NCBI GenBank assembly: GCA_009731375.1
Contig: BJOX01000189.1
Span: forward strand, 426,775-474,502
Length of the DNA: 47,728 bases
Direction of reading: 5' to 3'
Source: Paulinella micropora
Taxonomy: Eukaryota; Cercozoa; Imbricatea; Euglyphida
Shown: positions 1 to 12,916 of the stretch, one piece after another
Position numbering within the stretch: position 1 is the first letter of the stretch
Layout: every line of letters starts with the position of its first letter
Position numbers and translations under genes: made by a program
The notes under the pieces: model-generated
What the model was told of the DNA's origin: nothing
Seen by the model: only the letters and a program-made list of their open reading frames with translations
Database searches by the model: none

Positions 1-36
1 AGAGAGAGAGAAAGAGAAAGAGAGAGAAAGAGAGAG

Positions 37-67
<31 letters not shown>

Positions 68-75
68 GAGAGAGT

Positions 76-126
<51 letters not shown>

Positions 127-154
127 AGAGAGAAACAAAGAGAGCGAGCGAGAG

Positions 155-207
<53 letters not shown>
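1..207. repeat. (GA)n microsatellite
   Basis: Polypurine AG dinucleotide tract with scattered AAAG and GAGC interruptions. The window ends in the same kind of tract (47540-47728). No gene is visible. Confidence 0.95.
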
Positions 208-210
<3 letters not shown>

Positions 211-227
211 AGACCTGATCTTGAACA

Positions 228-810
<583 letters not shown>

Positions 811-893
811 AGAAAGGATGCGACCTGATCTTGATCTAACAATTCAAATTCCTGTAACATTTCCTACAGATAGATAGATAGATAGATGTATAC

Positions 894-944
<51 letters not shown>

Positions 945-1011
945 CAATGATCTTCATCTAACAATTCAAATTCGTGTACCATTTCTTATAGATAGATAGA
1001 TAGATAGATAT

Positions 1012-1042
<31 letters not shown>

Positions 1043-1091
1043 CACTGATCTTCATCTAACAATTCAAATTCCTGTAACATTTCCTATGGAC

Positions 1092-1152
<61 letters not shown>

Positions 1153-1342
1153 CACTGATCTTCATCTAACACTTCAAATTCCTGTAACATTTCCTACAGA
1201 TAGGTAGATAGATAGAAAGATAGATAGATAGATAGACAGATAGATTTAGAGATAGATAGATAGATAGATTGAGAGATAGATAGATAGATAGATATACACT
1301 GATCTTCATCTAACCCTTCAAATTCCTGTAACATTTCTTAAG

Positions 1343-1373
<31 letters not shown>

Positions 1374-1431
1374 CAGATAGATAGATCCACACTGATCTTC
1401 ACTAACACTTCAAATTCCTGTAACATTTCCT

Positions 1432-1486
<55 letters not shown>

Positions 1487-1591
1487 CATAGATAAATTGA
1501 GAGATAGATAGATCGATAGATAGATAGATAGATACATAGATAGATACACTGATCTTCATCTAACACATCAAATTCCTGTAACATTTCCTAC

Positions 1592-1648
<57 letters not shown>

Positions 1649-1693
1649 CACTGATCTTCATCTAACACTTCAAATTCTTGTAACATATCTTAG

Positions 1694-1724
<31 letters not shown>
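811..1724. repeat. Compound array: about 45-bp complex unit alternating with GATA blocks
   Basis: A complex unit (core: gatcttcatctaac, then ttcaaattcctgtaacattt) recurs near 824, 947, 1046, 1154, 1297, 1390, 1547 and 1650, with a ninth copy at 2194-2238. Copies are separated by GATA runs of variable length and drift by point changes. The pattern implies co-amplification of a unit that includes both the complex part and the microsatellite. No coding signal is seen. Confidence 0.9.
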
Positions 1725-1725
<1 letters not shown>

Positions 1726-1988
1726 GAGATGTCGCAAAGGAATGTAGTCCTTGCAAAGGAACGCAGTTTCACATCAAACAATAATTTGTGTACTGTGCAT
1801 GTGTCCGGGATGGGAATCACGGGTAGACTGTGTTCTGGAAAAAGAAGAGGAGGAAGGACGTTGAAGAAAAAGGCAATCTAGGAATGGAGAGTGGGAGGAT
1901 AAGGAAGAAGAGAAAGAAAAGGAAGCCGTTAGTCCAAGTGTTTTGAGCACCGTAAGCTTGCGCAAGCTACAATGATGACATTGTATGA
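1725..1988. repeat. Dispersed repeat R1, copy 1
   Basis: About 264 bp, nearly identical to 47105-47367. Both copies are entered directly from GATA repeat and carry the same internal purine-rich segment followed by a CTTGCGCAAG palindrome near the right end. A short open frame on the minus strand is present in both copies but resembles no protein I know. A mobile element or segmental duplication are both possible. Confidence 0.85.
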
Positions 1989-2125
1989 GGCCTAAACCCC
2001 CGCAGGGACCTAGCCCGGGCTATGCAACACTGGACGGCTATGATAGATAGATAGATAGATAGATAGATAGAGNNNNNNNNNNAGATAGATAGGTAGGTAG
2101 GTAGGTAGGAAGGTAGATAGATAGG

Positions 2126-2193
<68 letters not shown>

Positions 2194-2251
2194 TACTGAT
2201 CTTCATCTAACACTTCAAATTCCTGCAACATTTCTTATAGATAGATAGATG

Positions 2252-2292
<41 letters not shown>

Positions 2293-2424
2293 GTAGATAG
2301 GTAGATAGGAAATATATATTATATATATATATGTGTGTGTGTGTGTGTATGTATATATATACATAGATACATAGATAGATAGATAGATAGATATATAGAC
2401 AGATAGATAGACAGATAGATAGAC

Positions 2425-2458
<34 letters not shown>

Positions 2459-2511
2459 GTAGATAGATAGGTAGGTAGGTAGAAAATTAGATAGATAGAT
2501 TAGGTACACAA

Positions 2512-2580
<69 letters not shown>

Positions 2581-2605
2581 TAGATATAGATATAGATATA
2601 GATAT

Positions 2606-2649
<44 letters not shown>

Positions 2650-2732
2650 GTAGGTAGGTAGGTAGCTACTTAGGTAGGTAGAAAGTTAGACAGATAGATT
2701 AGGTATACACTCACACACACACATATATATAT

Positions 2733-2806
<74 letters not shown>

Positions 2807-2811
2807 GAAAT
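1989..2811. repeat. GATA/GGTA, AT and CA microsatellites
   Basis: After about 50 bp of unique sequence (1989-2040) the region is GATA with GGTA sub-blocks, (AT)n and (CA)n. It includes a 10-base assembly gap at 2073-2082 and the last copy of the 45-bp unit at 2194-2238. No gene is visible. Confidence 0.9.
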
Positions 2812-3106
2812 ATCGACTAATGTCAGAAAAAAGGAGCTTCTGATTTCGTCAACCAAGGAAGTCTGTGGGTAAAGTATTAACCCGATGCCCAGCTAAGCCG
2901 TGATGTTTGCACGGAAGGGACTGATACAGGCAATACCAAAGCTCCCTAGTACCAGGCGGGGCCAGGGCTCGTTCCATAAAGCGCCCCTTGCAGAACGAGC
3001 TCCCACCTCCATTACAGAGGGCCCAGTAAGCAGATGGAGTTTCGAGACTGTTCGACAGTCTAGTATAAACCGACAGAGCACTGTGGGTTTTATTCCGGGC
3101 TCAATA
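2812..3106. repeat. Dispersed repeat R2, copy 1
   Basis: About 295 bp, almost identical to 14922-15215. The shared segment begins with a sequence around atcgactaatgtcag and ends in ttattccgggctca. The 3' end has a weak resemblance to a pol III B box, so a SINE is possible, but no convincing A box was found. Short open frames on both strands are not conserved in any recognisable way. Confidence 0.85.
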
Positions 3107-3159
3107 GATAGATAAATAGATAGGTAGATAGGTAGCTACGTAGGTAGGTAGAAAATTTC

Positions 3160-3210
<51 letters not shown>

Positions 3211-3287
3211 GATAGATAGATAGATAGGATAGATAAATACCTCAAGTTGCCACGGTTCGATCAATCCCAATGCTAAGAGCTGATAGC

Positions 3288-3346
<59 letters not shown>

Positions 3347-3383
3347 CTGTGTTTGCGTCTATGTGTGGTGGTGGTATGTATGA

Positions 3384-3418
<35 letters not shown>

Positions 3419-3449
3419 AGCTATCTATATCTATCTATCTATCTATCTT

Positions 3450-3504
<55 letters not shown>

Positions 3505-3595
3505 ATATCTACGTATAGCTAGCAACTTTTGGCGTTGGGATTGAATGACAGAAAGGTAGTAGATGGGTAGATAGATAAGTGGTATATGTGTATGT

Positions 3596-3636
<41 letters not shown>

Positions 3637-3673
3637 ATTATGTATGATGTTGCCACGTTTCGATCAATCCCAA
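3107..3673. repeat. GATA/TATC, AT and GT microsatellites with a MITE-free flank copy
   Basis: Mostly simple repeats. The unique string at 3242-3290 (gccacggttcgatcaatccc, then ctaagagctgatagct) recurs at 3649-3673 plus 3872-3890, where the two halves are separated by MITE copy 1. The 3242-3290 copy therefore looks like the unoccupied version of the site. Confidence 0.85.
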
Positions 3674-3871
3674 GAGAAGTTCCTATTTCTCAAGTACAAC
3701 GAACCAGGACTTCAAGCGCGTTGATCTCAGTCAACCAGTGTTATGGCTCATTAGAAAGCTCTTGATGAGAGCTTTCAAATGAGCCACTACACAAGCCGCA
3801 AAGATCAAAACCGGCCGAGAACGAATCGTTTGAAGTCATTGCTCGTTGTACTTAAGGACAAGGAACTTCTC
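3674..3871. mobile_element. Foldback MITE, copy 1 (198 bp)
   Basis: The element begins GAGAAGTTCCT and ends in the inverted complement AGGAACTTCTC. Almost its whole length pairs with itself, around a central palindrome of the form GAAAGCTCTTgatgAGAGCTTTC. It is flanked by AA on both sides (3672-3673 and 3872-3873), which could be a 2-bp target duplication. There is no internal gene, so it would depend on a transposase elsewhere. The related sequence at 3242-3290 lacks the insertion. Confidence 0.85.
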
Positions 3872-3885
3872 AAGCTAAGAGTTGA

Positions 3886-4251
3886 TAGCTATATCATCCA
3901 TAACACACACATACACATATACCATCTTTCTATCTACCTATCTACTATCTATCTGTCATTCTATCCCGACGTCAAAAGTTGATAGCTTTATCATACATAC
4001 CACATACACACACACACACACCTGTATATGTATATATATATGTATATATATATATATGTATATATATATATGTATATATATATATACATACATATATAAA
4101 TATATATACATATACATATATATATATATAGAAATATAGAAATATAGAAATATAGAAATATATATACATATATATGTATATATATATATTAATATATATT
4201 ATATATACATATATATATATATATATACATATATTATATATAAGTATACAT

Positions 4252-4282
<31 letters not shown>

Positions 4283-4401
4283 AATATATAATTATATATA
4301 TATTACATATATACATATATATGTCATCTATCTATCTACATATCTACTATTTATCTGTCATTCAATCCCAAAGCCAAAAGTTGATAGCTTTATCATACAT
4401 A

Positions 4402-4456
<55 letters not shown>

Positions 4457-4547
4457 CATATGTGTATATATATATATACATTAAGAACTGCATCATGCTC
4501 CATGGGGATTGGGGGGGGGGGGGGGGGGGGTTTTTTTNNNNNNNNNN
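3886..4547. repeat. AT/CA microsatellites, poly-G run and assembly gap
   Basis: Long (AT)n, (ATAC)n and (CA)n tracts, with two copies of a short string containing aaagttgatagctttatcat (near 3974 and 4374). The stretch ends in an uninterrupted run of about 20 G, then T7, then a 10-base gap (4538-4547). No gene is visible. Confidence 0.9.
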
Positions 4548-4665
4548 AGGTTACCAACAAAACTACATACGCGGCGCGCCAAAGTTGGCGTGTTTTGCGG
4601 GGCTCGCCGGCCCGGCTCCGGCTCGCCCGCAAAACACGTCAAATTTGTGGCTAGCCGCATAATGT
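4548..4665 (+). mobile_element. Bipartite GC-rich palindromic element, copy 1 (partly in gap)
   Basis: Contains the conserved long inverted repeat. One arm runs from GGCGCGCC through caaagttggcgtgttttgcggg; the other from cccgcaaaacacgtcaaa to GGCTAGCCGC. The two arms differ in a fixed way (GGCGCGCC against GGCTAGCC), which gives the element an orientation. The small AT-rich companion stem present in other copies is cut off here by the gap at 4538-4547. Confidence 0.8.
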
Positions 4666-4706
4666 ATTATTTTCTTTCCCACACATACAAAATATATAGT
4701 GATGGG

Positions 4707-4766
4707 AAGACTATCAATCTATCTATCTACCTACCTACCTACCTATCTATCTATCTATATATCTAC

Positions 4767-4835
<69 letters not shown>

Positions 4836-4868
4836 CATCCATCCATCCATCCATCCATCCATCCATCC

Positions 4869-4922
<54 letters not shown>

Positions 4923-4976
4923 ACCTGAAGAACTCGAGCTGAGTGACCCGTCCGGCCCGGTCTATACACACACACA

Positions 4977-5053
<77 letters not shown>

Positions 5054-5087
5054 GGGTGATCGGACGAGGAAATCATCTAACACATAC

Positions 5088-5128
<41 letters not shown>

Positions 5129-5221
5129 ATATGTATCAAAACACACAGACACACACACACACACACTTACACACATCCACAGATGCATGCAGGTTAAGAC
5201 ACACTCATACACATACACATA

Positions 5222-5258
<37 letters not shown>

Positions 5259-5278
5259 ACATACACATACACATACAA

Positions 5279-5317
<39 letters not shown>

Positions 5318-5398
5318 TACACACACACACACATACACACACACACACACACACACGCACACACACGCACACTTACACACACACACACACACACACAC
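4707..5398. repeat. TATC array followed by (CA)n/(TA)n arrays
   Basis: TATC with TACC and CATC blocks to about 4921, a short unique piece (4922-4960), then alternating CA, TA and ACACAT tracts to 5398. The long alternating purine-pyrimidine runs could adopt Z-DNA. No gene is visible. Confidence 0.93.
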
Positions 5399-7017
<1,619 letters not shown>

Positions 7018-7069
7018 AATTAGATGTTAACTTAAAATAAAAATGATAAAAAATACGATTATTGTGTAA

Positions 7070-7089
7070 GGGGCAGACGCGTTTGTTGC

Positions 7090-7177
<88 letters not shown>

Positions 7178-7180
7178 TAA
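7070..7180. repeat. (ATT)n microsatellite
   Basis: About 36 ATT triplets. On the minus strand these follow the candidate terminal exon at 7194-7256 and contain [10 protein letters not shown] strings that could act in polyadenylation; this is only a possibility. Confidence 0.9.
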
Positions 7181-7193
7181 GGGGTAAAAAAAT

Positions 7194-7256
7194 TCAGCGA
7201 AAATTGATCGTATTGAACGGTTCAGAGTGTAAAATTTCCGTGTATTCGTCAACATG
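7194..7256 (-). CDS. Candidate terminal exon, possibly of the two-pore channel gene
   Basis: On the minus strand a (TATC)n tract ending in CTCAG is followed by 20 codons and a TGA stop (HVDEYTEILHSEPF, then NTINFR). The TATC repeat would itself supply the pyrimidine tract of the acceptor. The entry phase of 0 matches the exit phase of exon I, but 4.3 kb and possibly other exons lie between. TPK channels end in an EF-hand region; this peptide is acidic but contains no recognisable EF-hand loop. Support is limited to acceptor, phase and a protein-like composition, so chance is a real alternative. Confidence 0.25.
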   Translation of the reverse strand, partial: HVDEYTEILHSEPFNTINFR

Positions 7257-7258
7257 CT

Positions 7259-7259
7259 G

Positions 7260-7311
<52 letters not shown>

Positions 7312-7334
7312 CTATCTATCTATCTATCTATCTG

Positions 7335-7366
<32 letters not shown>

Positions 7367-7408
7367 GGATGGATGGATTGATGGATTGATGGATGGATAG
7401 ATAGATAT

Positions 7409-7450
<42 letters not shown>

Positions 7451-7506
7451 GGATGGATAGACAGATAGATAGATAGATAGATAGAAGATGGATGGATGGA
7501 TGGATG

Positions 7507-7552
<46 letters not shown>

Positions 7553-7815
7553 GAGATAGATATTTTATCCGAATCAAATGCCATTCCTAGTGAAGATCAG
7601 CTCAGAGCATTTATGTTTGGCCTGATGTTTCAACATTAAAAAGGCTGGATTCCCGCAAAATATCACGTAGTGCAATCGGCATGCAGTGGCCCCAAACTGC
7701 AGTCATAAATGAACCTGTATAATCTGTATAATTTTTGGTATAGCTTTTTATTTCGATTCACATACGCGTCCGCCCCCTTAAGAAAAAAAAAATAAATAAA
7801 TAAAATAAATAAATA

Positions 7816-7888
<73 letters not shown>

Positions 7889-7890
7889 GT
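7259..7890. repeat. GATA/GATG arrays, short unique piece, (TAA)n
   Basis: GATA with GGAT blocks occupies 7259-7562 and includes a local inversion to TATC near 7310-7333. The unique sequence 7563-7785 shows no exon I can support. 7786-7888 is (AAT)n. GATA at 7260-7309 followed by TATC at 7310-7333 could form a cruciform. Confidence 0.85.
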
Positions 7891-7974
7891 GCTTCTCTGT
7901 CAATGGCTGATGCATTTCTGCACATGCGCCTCCATCGTCTCACCCGTGAGGGGAGTACGAAGAATTGACGATAA

Positions 7975-8156
7975 GCTCTAATGACACCCCCGCAAGGGCA
8001 GTTCCAACACTTCCAGACGGGCCGGTATGTTCAATGAAAATACTGGTCCAGACGGATCGGTATGTTCAATGAAAATACTGGTGGCACCGACGGGAATCGA
8101 ACTGGTGACAGGGCCCAGATGGTAGAACTTGACCACTGGGCTATCACGGTGTCCAT
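7975..8156 (-). mobile_element. tRNA-derived SINE-like element
   Basis: Read on the minus strand, a 71-nt tRNA-like head (8083-8153) is followed by a tail with two tandem copies of a roughly 31-bp unit containing cagtattttcattgaacata. The tail reaches about 7975. The head carries an A-box-like TAGCCCAGTGGTC and a B-box-like AGTTCGATTCC, as expected for a SINE transcribed by RNA polymerase III. Only one copy is seen in this window. Confidence 0.5.
8083..8153 (-). tRNA. tRNA-like sequence (SINE head, probably not a functional tRNA)
   Basis: The 71-nt span starts GACACCG and ends CGGTGCC, so the acceptor arm pairs at 6 of 7 positions. A-box and B-box motifs are at the right spacing. The D stem and T stem pair poorly and no anticodon can be assigned, so this is better read as a tRNA-derived relic than a working tRNA gene. 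Confidence 0.4.
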
Positions 8157-8415
8157 AATAATAATAATAATAATAATAAGTAATACATCGGACATACATA
8201 CATACATACATACATACATACATACATACACATATACATACAATAACAGCAGCAGCAACAACAACAACAAAAAAAAAAGAGCAAACGTAACAAAACAACA
8301 ACAACAACAACAACAACAACAAAAACAAAAACAACAACAAGATCAAAAACATAACAGTAGCAGCTACAAAAAAAAAAAAAAAAAAAAAGGAAAAAAAAAG
8401 CGGATTGACTTCGTC
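8157..8415. repeat. (AAT)n, (CATA)n, (AAC)n and poly-A tracts
   Basis: Consecutive simple repeats. On the minus strand these are T-rich tracts upstream of the SINE head. No gene is visible. Confidence 0.9.
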
Positions 8416-8424
8416 TAAAGTACG

Positions 8425-8438
8425 ATGATAGATAGATG

Positions 8439-8489
<51 letters not shown>

Positions 8490-8542
8490 TGATAGATATA
8501 TAGATGGATAGATAGATGGATAGATGGATAGATAGATAGATC

Positions 8543-8595
<53 letters not shown>

Positions 8596-8605
8596 CTAGA
8601 TAGAG

Positions 8606-8636
<31 letters not shown>

Positions 8637-8787
8637 AAGATAGATAGATAGATAGATAGAGAGATAGATAGATAGATAGATAGATACATAGATACATAGA
8701 AGGATAGATGGATTGATGGATTGATGGATTGATGGATGAATGGATGGATGGGTGCATAGATAGACAGATGGATAGATAGATAGATAT

Positions 8788-8833
<46 letters not shown>

Positions 8834-8914
8834 TTAATTATGTATGGAGGGTGTCGTGTCGTATTGATGTCGATAGTAAGGTTGCTTGTTAGATAGATAG
8901 ATAGATAGATAGAC

Positions 8915-8983
<69 letters not shown>

Positions 8984-9015
8984 TATAGATAGATGGATGG
9001 ATGGATGGATAGATG

Positions 9016-9068
<53 letters not shown>

Positions 9069-9152
9069 GTAGATAGATAGATAGATAGGTAGGTAGGTAG
9101 ATAGATAGCCAGATATATAAATAGATAGGTAGGTAGACAGGTACATAGATAG

Positions 9153-9215
<63 letters not shown>

Positions 9216-9273
9216 GTAGGTAGGTAGGTAGGTAGGTAGACAGATAGACAGATAGATAGACAGATAGACAGAC

Positions 9274-9323
<50 letters not shown>

Positions 9324-9342
9324 TATAGATAGATAGATAGAT

Positions 9343-9373
<31 letters not shown>

Positions 9374-9398
9374 TATATACATAGACAGATATGTGTTT
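8425..9398. repeat. GATA/GATG/GGTA arrays
   Basis: Tetranucleotide repeats with variant blocks. They are interrupted at about 8832-8888 by one diverged copy of the minisatellite unit that forms the array at 10016-10495. No gene is visible. Confidence 0.93.
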
Positions 9399-9818
9399 CA
9401 TCTTCATGAGCGTGACATAGGTTTAGAAGCCATATGTCTCCAATACTGCACCCCGGACAGGAACTCTCAGCACTTCACAAGCTGCACACCAACCATCCGC
9501 TCGGGTTGGTGCCCGTGCCCAGTTCAAGCCGAAAGGTAGCCGAGCCCTTGAACTGTACAGAACAACCACTAAAAGACTCCCCCCAGGGGCGTGTGCCATA
9601 AGGAGATGATGGCCACCCAAGCCGAGGTTTCGGGAGTTCACGCTCGTTGTGAATTACCTTCTACAACCTCGACTTTATCAACCTTTTGAATCACGGATGG
9701 TCGCCTGTGAGCCCTGCGCTGCGCGCGATCAGCGGCGGACACAAAAGCGTCAATATAGGAGATAGTTAGATCTGAACCCCAGGCTGAGTTGCCAGTGGCA
9801 GAGACCGTCTCCAGGGAT
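9399..9818. mobile_element. Dispersed repeat R3, copy 1 (diverged)
   Basis: About 420 bp, homologous to 17205-17657 and 36387-36842. Shared landmarks include gcccagttcaagccgaaag, gtagccgagccc, caggagttcacgctcgttgt-like sequence and the end tgccagtggcagagaccgtc. This copy is more diverged than the other two. It is bounded by GATA repeat on both sides. No long conserved frame is seen; a SINE or other non-autonomous retroelement is plausible. Confidence 0.8.
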
Positions 9819-9874
9819 AGATAGATAGATAAACAGATAGATAGATAGATAGATAGAAACATAGATAGATAGAC

Positions 9875-9912
<38 letters not shown>

Positions 9913-9925
9913 GTAGGTAGGTAGG

Positions 9926-9957
<32 letters not shown>

Positions 9958-9958
9958 C

Positions 9959-10011
<53 letters not shown>

Positions 10012-10015
10012 AACA
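9819..10015. repeat. GATA array
   Basis: Tetranucleotide repeat with GGTA and GACA blocks, starting directly at the right end of R3 copy 1. Confidence 0.93.
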
Positions 10016-10254
10016 GATTTATTTATAGAGGGAGGGGGTTCCGTGTGGCATCTATGTCGATGGTAAGGATGGTAGTTAGATAGATAGATAGATAGATAGA
10101 TAGACAGACAGATTTACTCATGGAGAGAGGGTGGCGGGTAGAGTCGATGCCGATGGCTAGGTTGGTAGATAGATATATAGATAGGTAGACAGACAGATTT
10201 ACTCATGGAGGGAGGGTGGCGGGTAGAGTCGATGCCGATGGCTAGGTTGGTAGT

Positions 10255-10286
<32 letters not shown>

Positions 10287-10500
10287 TTTACTCATGGGGG
10301 GAGGGTGGCGGGTAGAGTCGATGGCGATGGCTGGGTTGTTTGTGAGATAGACAGACAGATGATTTACTTATGGAGGGAGGGTGGAGGGTAGAGTCGATGG
10401 CGATGGCTGGGTTGTTTGTGAGATAGACAGACAGATGATTTACTTATGGGGGGAGGGCGGCGGGTAGAGTCGATGCCGATGGCTGGGTTGTTTGTGTTGT
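10016..10500. repeat. Minisatellite: about 60-bp unit with GATA/GACA linkers
   Basis: Six copies of a unit with gatttactcatggaggga, then gggtagagtcgatgccgatg. Early copies carry GATA linkers and later copies GACA linkers. The array leads without a break into the AAGAAT-type array that follows. Confidence 0.85.
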
Positions 10501-11425
10501 AGATGTCTGCAACGCTGAGACGTGCTCTTTCAACAGCTGCTGCCTGATACACGGAATAAGAATAAGAATAAGAATTAAGAATAAGAATAAGAATAAGAAT
10601 AAGAATTAGAATAAGAATGAGAATAAGAATAAGAATAAGAATAATGTTGTTTGTGTAGGTGTCTGCAGCGCTGAGACGTGCTCTTTCGACCGCTGCTGCC
10701 TGATACACGGAACAAGAATAAGATTAAGAATAAGAACAAGAATAAGAATAAGAATGAGAATGAGAATGAGAATAAGAATAAGAATAAGAATAAGAATAAG
10801 AATAACAACGACAACAACGACAACAACGACAACAACGACAAGAAGGACAACAACGACTACAACAACAACAACATGTGGATGATAAGGTTGCTTGTGTAGA
10901 TATTTGCAGCGCTGAGACGTGCTAACGAACAATGACTTGAAGCGCTTCGATCTCAGTCAATATTGCATCTACAACCTATTTTATGGCTCATTAGAAAGCT
11001 CTTGAAGAGAGCTTTCAAATGAGCCACTACACCAGCCGCAAAGATCAGAACCGGCTGAGAACGAAACGTTTGAAGTCATTGCTCATGGTTAAGTACAAGG
11101 AACTTCTCCGAAATGCTCTTTCCACCACGGCCGCCTGATGTACGACAAATAACAACAACAAGGACAGCAGTAAGAATGAGAATAATAATAAGAATAACAA
11201 TAAGTAAGAATAAGAATAAGAATAAGAATAAGAATAACAACAACAACGACAACAACGACAACAACGACAACAACAAGAACAACATGTTGATGGTAAGCTT
11301 GCTTGTGAAGAATCTTTGCAGGGCTGAGATGCGCTCTTCTACTGCTGCCGCCTGATGTGAAAGAAAAAAAACAACAAGAACAGGAAAAATAAGAATAAGA
11401 ATAAGAATAAGAATAAGAATAATAA

Positions 11426-11456
<31 letters not shown>

Positions 11457-11475
11457 AACAACAACAACAACATGA
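10501..11475. repeat. Compound array: about 65-bp unit with (AATAAG)n and (AAC)n spacers
   Basis: A unit with gtctgcaacgctgagacgtg then ctctttc and gctgctgcctgatacacg recurs near 10500, 10657, 10899 and 11316. Between copies are (AATAAG)n or (AACAACGAC)n blocks. The third unit is split by MITE copy 2, with flanks GTGCT and ATGCTCTTTC. Confidence 0.85.
10924..11108. mobile_element. Foldback MITE, copy 2 (left end missing)
   Basis: Starts inside the family sequence (aacgaacaatgacttgaagc), lacking about 20 bp of the left terminal repeat, and ends normally with ggaacttctc. The central palindrome GAAAGCTCTTgaagAGAGCTTTC is intact. It interrupts one unit of the surrounding array, so it is younger than that array. 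Confidence 0.8.
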
Positions 11476-11520
11476 TAGATAGATAGACGTATGGATAGAT
11501 AGATAGATAGATAAAGCGAC

Positions 11521-11565
11521 CTTCGCTTTCAACATGCGGTTCGCATAAAGCTTAGACCAGTTAGC
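11521..11565 (-). CDS. Two-pore K+ channel candidate, exon I (start of the C-terminal tail)
   Basis: A 45-nt exon reading ANWSKLYANRMLKAK. The acceptor is ...ATGCTTCAG and the entry phase of 0 matches the exit of exon H. The donor would be GTCGCT, which is weak, and the intron turns into (TATC)n within a few bases. A basic, helix-prone stretch directly after the last membrane helix fits the start of a TPK cytosolic tail. It lies about 0.8 kb downstream of H. Identification depends on position, phase and composition rather than on a motif. Confidence 0.5.
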
Positions 11566-11655
11566 CTGAAGCATACGTATACACATACATGTATAAATAT
11601 GGACAATATTATGCAAATACACACACATACACACACGTTACAAAAAACACGTGTC

Positions 11656-11669
11656 TATCTATCTATCTG

Positions 11670-11741
<72 letters not shown>

Positions 11742-11746
11742 GATCG

Positions 11747-11809
<63 letters not shown>

Positions 11810-11910
11810 CATCGATCGATCGATCGTTCGATCGATCGATCGATCGATCGATCGATCGATCTATCTATTGATCTATCTATCTATCGATCTATCTATCGAT
11901 CTATCTATCA

Positions 11911-11962
<52 letters not shown>

Positions 11963-12003
11963 CTATCTTATCTATCTTATCTATCTATCTATCGTATCTA
12001 TCG

Positions 12004-12102
<99 letters not shown>

Positions 12103-12136
12103 ATATCTATCTATATATCTATCTATCTATCTATCT
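11656..12136. repeat. TATC array with (CGAT)n block
   Basis: TATC repeats with a self-complementary (CGAT)n stretch at about 11808-11860 that could form a hairpin or cruciform. This lies in the intron between exons H and I. Confidence 0.93.
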
Positions 12137-12191
12137 CCGGAAGCTGGCGTTTTGCCGTTCTGAACCGCGCGGACGAACAGGGAGAAGAAAA

Positions 12192-12333
12192 ATAGTATAT
12201 TATGCGGCTAGCCACAAATTTGACGTGTTTTGCGGGCGAGCTGGCCTGGCGAGCCCCGCAAAACACGTCAAATTTGGCGCGCCGCATGCAGTTTTATCGG
12301 TAACCTGACCACATTTTGTGGAGATGACCGATG
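12192..12333 (-). mobile_element. Bipartite GC-rich palindromic element, copy 2
   Basis: Minus orientation relative to copy 1. The large stem runs from GCGGCTAGCC to GGCGCGCCGC, and the companion AT-rich stem (atcggtaacctgaccacatt, then ttgtggagatgaccgat) follows. It begins only 14 bp downstream of the exon H donor on the minus strand. Confidence 0.85.
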
Positions 12334-12347
12334 AAAAAAATTCTTAC

Positions 12348-12446
12348 CTTAACCGTCTGTGCGCGGTCTTCGATCACGACGGCGATGATGCGAGCCAATG
12401 CGATGGTGCCGGCTACGATGTAGAAGATGCCGAACACGCGACCCTT
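12348..12446 (-). CDS. Two-pore K+ channel candidate, exon H (last membrane helix, TM4)
   Basis: A 99-nt, 33-codon exon beginning KGRVFGIFYIVAGTIALAR and ending EDRAQTVK. The acceptor is ...TGCGCAG after a C/T-rich tract, and the donor is AAG then GTAAGA, close to consensus. A GRVF-F-I-L-type sequence directly after the filter, running into a hydrophobic helix and a charged exit, is the hallmark of the post-pore helix of TPK-type K+ channels. The IALAR-like motif and the polar exit match TM4 better than TM2. Entry and exit are both phase 0. Two degenerate copies of its 5' half lie just upstream (12601-12850). It would form part of the pore-lining helix, in the plasma membrane or vacuolar membrane. 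Confidence 0.75.
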
Positions 12447-12453
12447 CTGCGCA

Positions 12454-12916
12454 CAGGGGGGGCAAAAACGGCGACGGATATGGGCAACAGATATGGGTAA
12501 ACGTGGCAATAGAGAGGGAGGGGAAGGAAAGTGGCAACGGATATGGGTAAAAGTGGCAATAGAGGGAGGGAAAGTGGCAATGGACAGCGGGCTGAAAATG
12601 GGAGTAGAGGAGACAAAGAAAGGGAAAGATATGAGACAGAGCGATGCTGCCCGCCACAATGTAGAAGATGCCAAACACACGGCCCTTCTACACACGGAGG
12701 AAAAATGGCAACCAGGGGTACAAAATGGCAGTAAAGAGGGGGGAAAAGGCAAAAGCGGTCGTTCCGGCCAGAATGAAAAAATAGCAAAATTCGAGGCAGA
12801 GCTAAGGTTTCCGCAACAAAAATGTAGAAGATGCCAAGCATGCGACCCTTATACGCACAGGGGAGAATGGCGACCAGGGGTGCAAAATGGCAGTGAAGGT
12901 GAAAAGGGAAAAAAGG
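12454..12916 (-). pseudogene. Tandem partial copies of exon H with its upstream intron
   Basis: Two degenerate copies of the 5' half of exon H plus flanking intron. One ends near 12687 (GRVFGIFYIVAGSIALS); the other ends near 12850 (GRMLGIFYI, then LALPRIL). The upstream intron segments are also repeated (aatggcgaccaggggtgcaa and aatggcaaccaggggtacaa). Neither copy keeps the exon's 3' part or its GTAAGA donor, so both look non-functional. An alternative-exon role cannot be excluded without transcripts. Confidence 0.7.

Noticed and set aside
7560-7584. Minus-strand [10 protein letters not shown] after CACTAG as an EF-hand exon of the channel
   Set aside because: It runs straight into GATA repeat without a donor, and the acidic residues do not have EF-hand loop spacing.
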